Assembly (NCBI GenBank): GCA_900472575.1
Contig: UCIV01000040.1
Location: 37,567-101,566, forward strand
Source of the DNA: Hyphomicrobiales bacterium
Lineage (GTDB): Bacteria > Pseudomonadota > Alphaproteobacteria > Rhizobiales > Rhizobiaceae
Length of the DNA: 64,000 nt
Reading direction: 5' to 3'
Positions 62,489 through 64,000 of the stretch are shown here, in pieces (positions within the stretch are counted from its first letter, which is position 1; the number at the start of each line of letters is the position of its first letter). Position numbers and translations under genes: made by a program. The notes below the pieces were generated by a model. It was not told where the DNA came from. It did not search any database and worked only from the letters and a program-made list of their open reading frames with translations.

Positions 62489-63754
62489 TTAACGGGCGAG
62501 ATTGATGAGAACATCCATCAGGTCAGAGCCGGTCTGGAATACCTTGGAATTCGCCGTGTAGCTACGCTGCGATTCGATCATTTCCGTCAGTTCGCTTGCG
62601 AGGTCGACGTTGGATGTTTCCAGGGCACCGGAAACGATCTCGCCGAAGCCGGTGGTGCCGGCAAAGCCGATGGTGACAACACCAGAGTCTGCGGTCGGCT
62701 TATATACGTTGCCCGAATAGAGCTTGAGATTGTCCGGGCTCTGAACCGTCGCCATCGCAATCTGGTAGAGGGCTTTCGGATCGCTCTTGGCGTAGGTGGC
62801 GTAAACCGTGCCATCCGAATCGATCTCGATACCGGTCATAGACTCGGCCGGACTACCGTTGGCGCTACCCTTGGAGATTACCGAATCGCTGGAAAGCTGG
62901 TTCATGCCGGAAAGGTCGAAGTCAATGCCACCAACGGTGATCGACAGCGGCGAGGTCGCGCCGTCAACGCTGACCAGACCCTTCGAATCGAACACCAGAT
63001 CGGCGGTCACAGCTGTGCCGGAATACGGGAAGCTGCCGCTGCCGGTCGTGCTCTTATCGGCAGCATTGTAAACTGCGACTTCCCAAGAGTTATCGGCCGT
63101 CTTGGTGAAGTAGAAATCGTAGGTTACAGCTGCACCATATTCGTCATAGGTCGTCACCGAGGTCTTCAGCATGCTGTCCATGTCGACATCGGTAGTCGCA
63201 CCGTTATCGCTTGCCCAGCTGCCGGCAGCGACGGGATCCGCCGACTTGTTGAGGTTGCCGGTGAGCGAGCCGTTGGTCGTTGCAACAGCCGTGATGCTCG
63301 AGTTGGAAGCCTTGACCGGCACCAGCCCGTCATAGGAATTGACGACAGTGGTCGGCGTACCTCCATCGGCGTCGTAACCCATAAGCATGTAGCCGGCGTC
63401 GTTCACGAGATAGCCGTTTTCATCGGGAGTAAATGAACCCGCACGCGTCAGGAAAATGTTTCCAGCGGTATCCTGGACGATGAAGAAACCTTCACCCTGG
63501 ATCGCGAGATCAGATCCGGACGTGGTGTATTCCAAGGCCCCCTGTTCCGAAACGGAGTAGGAAACTTTCGTCTCCACGCCGCCGGAGTTGTAGTTGCCGG
63601 AAGTGGATGGAAGAACCAGTGACGAAAACGAGGTTGAAGCGCCCTTGTAGGCTGTCGTGCTCGAGTTCGCGATATTGTCACCGACCGTCCCCAGGCGGTT
63701 AGCCTGAGCATTCATGCCCGAAACGGCGGTCTTCATGGTTCCAAAAATGCTCAT
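62489..63754 (-). CDS. flgE: Flagellar hook protein FlgE
   Basis: 421 aa from ATG 63754 with CGAGGATTCGAA upstream. The longer frame to 63916 is not needed. Conserved ends: MSIFGTMKTAVSGMNAQANR, NIANSSTTAYKGASTSFSSL, and the C-terminal TSNVDLASELTEMIESQRSY followed by SKVFQTGSDLMDVLINLAR. It forms the universal-joint hook. First gene of the visible flagellar operon, with its promoter in 63755-63939. Confidence 0.95.
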   Translation of the reverse strand: MSIFGTMKTAVSGMNAQANRLGTVGDNIANSSTTAYKGASTSFSSLVLPSTSGNYNSGGVETKVSYSVSEQGALEYTTSGSDLAIQGEGFFIVQDTAGNIFLTRAGSFTPDENGYLVNDAGYMLMGYDADGGTPTTVVNSYDGLVPVKASNSSITAVATTNGSLTGNLNKSADPVAAGSWASDNGATTDVDMDSMLKTSVTTYDEYGAAVTYDFYFTKTADNSWEVAVYNAADKSTTGSGSFPYSGTAVTADLVFDSKGLVSVDGATSPLSITVGGIDFDLSGMNQLSSDSVISKGSANGSPAESMTGIEIDSDGTVYATYAKSDPKALYQIAMATVQSPDNLKLYSGNVYKPTADSGVVTIGFAGTTGFGEIVSGALETSNVDLASELTEMIESQRSYTANSKVFQTGSDLMDVLINLAR

Positions 63755-63939
63755 TTCGAATCCTCGCTGTGATAGTTGCTCCACATTAGGTGCCGGTCCT
63801 TGCGTGAAGCTGTCTGAAAAGGATGGATGGAAAATTTGAAAAACATTTTTCGACGGCGGGATGCCCAACGGGTCGATGGAAAACCGGCAGTCGAAACAAT
63901 CGGAAAGGCCGAACAATCATTGCCGGCCGGAAAACAAAA

Positions 63940-63963
63940 AAGGGGCGATCCTGATCGCCCCTT
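63940..63963 (-). terminator. Terminator upstream of the flgE promoter region
   Basis: AAGGGGCGATC and GATCGCCCCTT form an 11-bp stem. On the minus strand a run of T follows. It ends a minus-strand gene entering from the right edge. Confidence 0.9.
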
Positions 63964-63970
63964 ACATTTT

Positions 63971-64000
63971 TCAATTCCAGTCGATGCAATACCCGAGGAA
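63971..64000 (-). CDS. 3' end of an upstream minus-strand gene (possibly rem/ftcR)
   Basis: The last nine codons before a TGA at 63971 read FLGYCIDWN, directly before the terminator. OmpR-type winged-helix regulators often end with a G-Y motif. The flagellar regulator rem/ftcR lies upstream of flgE in related genomes, so this may be its C-terminus. Too short to be certain. Confidence 0.3.
   Translation of the reverse strand, partial: FLGYCIDWN

Overview
The window reads as chromosomal DNA of a member of the Rhizobiaceae (Rhizobium, Sinorhizobium or Agrobacterium type). The evidence is the flagellar order flgE-flgK-flgL-flaF-flbT-flgD-fliQ, an aglEFGAK alpha-glucoside operon convergent with zwf-pgl-edd, the set phasin / CbrA-like kinase / acetoacetyl-CoA synthetase / potFGHI / aceA, RIME-type palindromic elements, and a tRNA-His without an encoded G-1. 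From memory, Sinorhizobium meliloti has many of these blocks in a similar order. I had no database to confirm this.

Layout. 0-9.7 kb: a partial small HTH gene, an unknown gene, an atypical pyruvate kinase divergent from phosphoketolase (xfp), a chemoreceptor, an SDR divergent from an AraC regulator, and tRNA-His. 9.9-19 kb: phasin divergent from a very long CbrA/PdhS-type kinase (with a CtrA-like box in its leader), acetoacetyl-CoA synthetase, and an AsmA-like protein. 19-33 kb: putrescine importer potFGHI, a RamB/ScfR-like regulator divergent from isocitrate lyase, a second chemoreceptor, a YhiN-type flavoprotein, and a puuA-puuB-like pair for gamma-glutamyl-putrescine catabolism. 33-45 kb: the Entner-Doudoroff operon zwf-pgl-edd, a PilZ-like protein and the aglEFGAK operon. 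44.8-58 kb: folD, then a surface-glycan and repeat-protein segment. 58-64 kb: the flagellar hook and junction operon, reading leftward and cut by the window end.

How the genes work together. Carbon enters as alpha-glucosides (Agl), is cleaved by AglA and flows through zwf-pgl-edd. Phosphoketolase makes acetyl phosphate from the pentose pool. xfp and zwf share a 15-bp identical sequence about 30-40 bp before their start codons, which suggests a common regulator. Phasin and acetoacetyl-CoA synthetase belong to the polyhydroxybutyrate cycle, and isocitrate lyase recovers the resulting acetyl-CoA. PotFGHI and the PuuA/PuuB pair would import and degrade putrescine.

The most unusual locus is 48.5-58.0 kb. 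A 2,439-residue protein is built almost entirely of an 8-residue repeat (L-S/T-S/T-x-Q/D-I/V-x-A). Its length equals 7 + 304 x 8, and a super-period of about 80 residues is visible. It has no visible cysteine and is very rich in Ser and Thr. Convergent with it, sharing a terminator, is a TPR plus GT41 (SPINDLY/OGT-type) glycosyltransferase. GumC/Wzz-like and WecG-like genes lie beside them. The segment sits directly after fliQ, where rhizobial clusters normally carry flhA. I propose, as inference only, a dedicated O-glycosyltransferase and repeat-protein substrate pair.
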